Of a stretch of DNA of 7,655 nt, positions 5,147 to 7,655 are shown one piece after another (position 1 is the stretch's first letter; the number at the start of each line of letters is the position of its first letter). The translations under genes were made by a program, and so were the position numbers. This DNA comes from JBFMFB01 sp040752115. GTDB lineage: Bacteria; Pseudomonadota; Gammaproteobacteria; Burkholderiales; Sulfuricellaceae. The notes under the pieces are model-generated. The model saw nothing but the letters and a program-made list of their open reading frames with translations. It searched no databases and was not told the origin of the DNA. The stretch lies in the NCBI GenBank assembly GCA_040752115.1, contig JBFMFB010000056.1:1-7655 (forward strand). The letters run 5' to 3'.

Positions 5147-7132
5147 ATGCTTTCCAAATTGAATTCCCCCCAGCGCGAGGCCGTCCGGTATCTGGACGGT
5201 CCCCTGCTGGTGCTGGCCGGCGCGGGCAGCGGCAAGACTCGCGTCATCACCCACAAAATCGCCTACCTGATCGGCGAGTGCGGCTACGCGGCCTCCCGGA
5301 TCGCCGCCATCACCTTCACCAACAAGGCCGCACGCGAAATGCAGGAGCGGGTGGGCCAGTTGCTCGCCGGCAAGGCGGCGCGCGGGCTGACGGTTTCGAC
5401 CTTCCATTCGCTGGGCCTCGCCATGCTGCGCCAGGACGGCAAGCTGCTCGGCTACAAGCCGCGCTTTTCCATTCTCGACGCCGCCGACAGCATGCACATC
5501 CTGGCCGAGATCATTCAGACCACCGACAAAGGCCAGATCAAGGACGCGCAGCAGCGCATCTCGCTGTGGAAGAACGCCATGCTCGCGCCGGGCGAGGCGC
5601 TCGCGGCGGCCGAGAGCGATGCCGAGCACCTGGCGGCGCGCGTCTATCAGCGCTACCAGGACACCTTGCGCGCCTACCAGGCGGTGGATTTCGACGACCT
5701 CATCCGGCTGCCGGTCGAGCTGCTGCGCGATTTTCCGGAAGCGGCGGAAAAATGGCAGAACAAGCTGCACTACCTGCTGATCGACGAATACCAGGACACC
5801 AACACCTGCCAGTACCAGCTGATCCGGCTGCTTTCCGGCGCGCGCAGCGCCTTTACCGCAGTGGGCGACGACGATCAGGCAATCTACGCCTGGCGCGGCG
5901 CTTCCAGCGCCAACATGGAAGCGCTGCGCGACGATTATGCGGCGCTCAAGGTCGTCAAGCTGGAGCAGAACTACCGCTCCACCATCCGCATCCTGCGCTC
6001 CGCCAACAGCCTGATCGCCCATAATCCCAAGCTGTTCGAGAAGAAGCTGTGGAGCGAGCTCGGGCTGGGCGACCCGATCCACGTCATGGTTGCGCGCGAC
6101 GAGGAGCACGAAGCGGAAACCGTGGTCATGCGCCTGCTCGCGCACAAGTTCGAGCACCGCACCAGCTTTGCCGATTACGCCATCCTCTACCGCGGCAACC
6201 ACCAGGCGCGAGTGTTCGAGCAGCAGTTGCGCAACGAACGCATTCCCTACCAGCTTTCCGGCGGCAGCTCGTTTTTCGCCAAGGCGGAGATCAAGGACAT
6301 CACCGCCTACCTCCGCCTGATCGCCAACAGCGACGACGATCCCGCCTTCATCCGCGCGGTGACCACGCCCAAGCGCGGCATCGGGGCGCAAACGCTGGAG
6401 AAGCTCGGCACCTACGCCGCCGGCCGGCACGTCAGCCTGTTCGCAGCGGTGTTCGAGGCGGGCTGGGCCGCGCAGGTCGCCGCCAGGCAGCAGGAAGGGC
6501 TGGTCGAGTTCTGCAACTTCATCAACGGGCTGGAATACCGCGCGCAGCGCGAGCCGGCGGCCGTCATTCTGCAGGAGCTGCTGGTTGCGATCGACTACGA
6601 GGGATACCTGTTCGACAGCGAAGAACCGCAGCAGGCCAAGAGCAAATGGAGCAACGTGCAGGATTTCGTCGAATGGCTATCGAAGAAGGGTGAGGAGGAC
6701 CAGAAAGACCTCATCGACCTGACCGCAACCGTGGCCCTGCTCAACATCCTGGAAAACCGCGAGCAGGAAGGGTTGGACCAGGTGCGGCTGTCCACGCTCC
6801 ATGCCGCCAAGGGGCTGGAGTTTCCCCACGTCTTCCTGGTCGGGGTGGAGGAGGACGTGCTGCCGCACCGCGAATCCATCGAGAACGGCCAGGTCGAGGA
6901 AGAGCGCCGGCTGATGTATGTCGGCATCACCCGCGCGCAGAAAAGCCTGACCCTGACCCATTGCCTGAAGCGCAAGCGTGGTCGCGAGTGGCAGGCATGC
7001 GAGCCGTCGCGCTTCATCGGCGAACTAGCGCAGGAGGACCTGCGCATCAGCGGCAGGGAGGCCGCGCCGGGCGACCAGAAAACGGAGGGAACGGCGCGCC
7101 TGGCGCAACTGAAGGCGATGCTGAAGAAGTAG
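5147..7132 (+). CDS. rep: ATP-dependent DNA helicase Rep (UvrD/Rep family, SF1A)
   Basis: Rep is a 3'-5' helicase that moves along single-stranded DNA, helps forks pass protein roadblocks and aids restart. The 661 residues (E. coli Rep 673) keep the full SF1A motif set: Walker A AGAGSGKT (24-31), TFTNKAAREM (56-65), STFHSLGL (84-91), Walker B LIDEYQD (211-217), GDDDQAIYAWRG (240-251), QNYRST (274-279), VRLSTLHAAKGLEF (546-559) and RRLMYVGITRA (587-597). The region 380-420 (EIKDITAYLRLI ... PKRGIGAQTLEKL) belongs to the 2B subdomain part. The N terminus (LNSPQREAV, then IGECGY) and overall length fit Rep better than UvrD or PcrA. The C-terminal tail is short and ends in LKAMLKK. The start at 5147 puts the Q-motif (SPQREAV) at its usual place, although no clear Shine-Dalgarno is seen. 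The gene is divergent from apaH. Confidence 0.96.
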   Translation: MLSKLNSPQREAVRYLDGPLLVLAGAGSGKTRVITHKIAYLIGECGYAASRIAAITFTNKAAREMQERVGQLLAGKAARGLTVSTFHSLGLAMLRQDGKLLGYKPRFSILDAADSMHILAEIIQTTDKGQIKDAQQRISLWKNAMLAPGEALAAAESDAEHLAARVYQRYQDTLRAYQAVDFDDLIRLPVELLRDFPEAAEKWQNKLHYLLIDEYQDTNTCQYQLIRLLSGARSAFTAVGDDDQAIYAWRGASSANMEALRDDYAALKVVKLEQNYRSTIRILRSANSLIAHNPKLFEKKLWSELGLGDPIHVMVARDEEHEAETVVMRLLAHKFEHRTSFADYAILYRGNHQARVFEQQLRNERIPYQLSGGSSFFAKAEIKDITAYLRLIANSDDDPAFIRAVTTPKRGIGAQTLEKLGTYAAGRHVSLFAAVFEAGWAAQVAARQQEGLVEFCNFINGLEYRAQREPAAVILQELLVAIDYEGYLFDSEEPQQAKSKWSNVQDFVEWLSKKGEEDQKDLIDLTATVALLNILENREQEGLDQVRLSTLHAAKGLEFPHVFLVGVEEDVLPHRESIENGQVEEERRLMYVGITRAQKSLTLTHCLKRKRGREWQACEPSRFIGELAQEDLRISGREAAPGDQKTEGTARLAQLKAMLKK

Positions 7133-7142
7133 AAGAGGCGTG

Positions 7143-7151
7143 TGTTATGAT
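7143..7151 (+). promoter_or_regulatory. Candidate extended -10 element for the Rossmann-protein gene
   Basis: TGT followed by TATGAT (7146-7151) matches the extended -10 pattern (5 of 6 to TATAAT). It begins 11 nt after the rep stop codon, so the downstream gene probably has its own promoter. No convincing -35 is present. The leader (about 7158-7220) can form a 6-bp hairpin, GGAATC (7158-7163) with GATTCC (7172-7177), or alternatively TCGGA (7162-7166) with TCCGA (7175-7179). Confidence 0.5.
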
Positions 7152-7220
7152 TTCCGGGGAATCGGAGCAGAGATTCCGAAGCGTGCGCAGGGTTCTTGAA
7201 CACAACAAGAGGAGAGCAGA

Positions 7221-7598
7221 ATGGATAGCCATGTTGTTGCGATCGTCGGCCTGGGGAGAGTGGGCACGGTGTTTCTGGAGGAAATGCTGCAGCTGACGGG
7301 GAAGGGAATAAAAGTCGCCTACGCCGCGGAAATAAACGATACGCCGGGGAAAGCAAAGGCCGTGGCGGCGGGGGTGAAGATGGTCACGGTTGAAGAACTG
7401 ATCGCCTTTGGCGACAAGGTGGACGTCATTTTCGACCTGACCGGCAGCGATGCTGCCAGGAAGAAACTGCGGGAGCAGCTCGCCGCCACCAACAACCGGC
7501 ATACCGTGCTGGCGCCCGAAGTGATCGCCCGCATGATGTGGGCGCTCATGTCCGGCAAGGAATTGCCCAGCATCGAGGGAAGGAAAAGGGGGTATTGA
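7221..7598 (+). CDS. Small stand-alone NAD(P)-binding Rossmann-fold protein, function unknown
   Basis: The 125-residue protein is one Rossmann-like half-domain. VVAIVGLGRVG at 5-15 holds the GxGxxG dinucleotide loop after the first strand, and AAEIND (35-40) gives an acidic residue, E38, at the end of strand 2, which usually favours NAD over NADP. VDVIFDLTGS (67-76) is a later strand. No catalytic domain follows; the end is HTVLAPEVIARMMWALMSG plus a basic tail, RKRGY. The strand-DLTG-then-MW pattern reminds me of nucleotide-binding domains found at the N terminus of some PAS/histidine-kinase sensors, mainly in Deltaproteobacteria, so a redox- or NAD-sensing role is possible, but this is inference. 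The ribosome site AGAGGAGAG (7208-7216) is strong, 4 nt before the ATG. The gene lies 88 nt after rep and is followed by a hairpin, so it is likely a single-gene unit. It does not look truncated. Confidence 0.8.
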   Translation: MDSHVVAIVGLGRVGTVFLEEMLQLTGKGIKVAYAAEINDTPGKAKAVAAGVKMVTVEELIAFGDKVDVIFDLTGSDAARKKLREQLAATNNRHTVLAPEVIARMMWALMSGKELPSIEGRKRGY

Positions 7599-7610
7599 GC
7601 CGGTGATGTC

Positions 7611-7636
7611 GCTGGGGTTCGCGGGCTCACCCCAGC
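7611..7636. repeat. REP-like hairpin, possible terminator
   Basis: GCTGGGGT (7611-7618) and ACCCCAGC (7629-7636) form a perfect 8-bp stem around a 10-nt loop, followed by CTACGC. It starts 12 nt after the stop of the Rossmann gene. The reverse-complement pattern (GTAGGCTGGGGT ... AACCCCAGC) resembles a dispersed repeat I recall from intergenic regions of many proteobacteria. There is no T-tract, so termination would be Rho-assisted or the hairpin may protect the mRNA 3' end. Confidence 0.6.
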
Positions 7637-7655
7637 CTACGCATCGTCGTATTCC

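Noticed and set aside
4856..6430. A 524-codon open frame on the minus strand across the apaH start and most of rep.
   Set aside because: It is antisense to two clearly real genes. Its protein has low-complexity, shadow-like composition and shows no recognisable domain; GC-rich DNA often leaves such frames open.
7133..7220. Rep terminator in the gap after rep.
   Set aside because: The only stem here (7158-7177) has 6 pairs, no T-tract, and lies after the promoter-like element, so it belongs to the leader of the next gene rather than to the end of rep.

Overview
The window looks like an ordinary chromosomal stretch of a GC-rich Betaproteobacterium, probably of the Nitrosomonadales/Thiobacillus/Gallionella-like group. 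This rests on the style of the encoded proteins (BirA next to type III CoaX, Rep-type helicase, ApaH with GDIQGC, SlyB-like lipoprotein) and on two intergenic repeats of a kind I remember from such genomes. The taxonomic call is inference. All eight genes appear intact. I see no rRNA, tRNA, CRISPR array, insertion sequence or phage gene.

Layout. (1) 104-1860: birA (biotin-protein ligase/repressor) and coaX (type III pantothenate kinase) overlap by the 4-bp ATGA and form a cofactor-loading operon. (2) 1857-1993: an intergenic inverted repeat built from a CACGAAT heptamer repeated every 9-11 bp; its left arm begins at the coaX stop codon. (3) 2030-4288: a co-directional run of an adenosine-kinase-like PfkB sugar kinase, a glycine-zipper outer-membrane lipoprotein and a PlsC-type lysophospholipid acyltransferase. 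(4) 4209-5036, minus strand: apaH, whose 3' end overlaps the 3' end of the acyltransferase gene by 80 bp. (5) 5037-5146: a divergent control region with mirrored promoter-like elements, then rep (5147-7132), a complete SF1A DNA helicase. (6) 7133-7220: a short gap with a good extended -10 element, then a small stand-alone Rossmann-fold protein (7221-7598). (7) 7611-7636: a perfect 8-bp stem hairpin resembling a dispersed REP-like repeat and possible terminator.

Most genes serve core metabolism and maintenance: biotin attachment, CoA synthesis, nucleoside salvage, phospholipid synthesis, hydrolysis of dinucleoside polyphosphates, and replication through obstacles. They do not form one pathway. 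I found no convincing new multi-gene system. The least explained items are the phased CACGAAT repeat, the small Rossmann protein and the convergent gene overlap.
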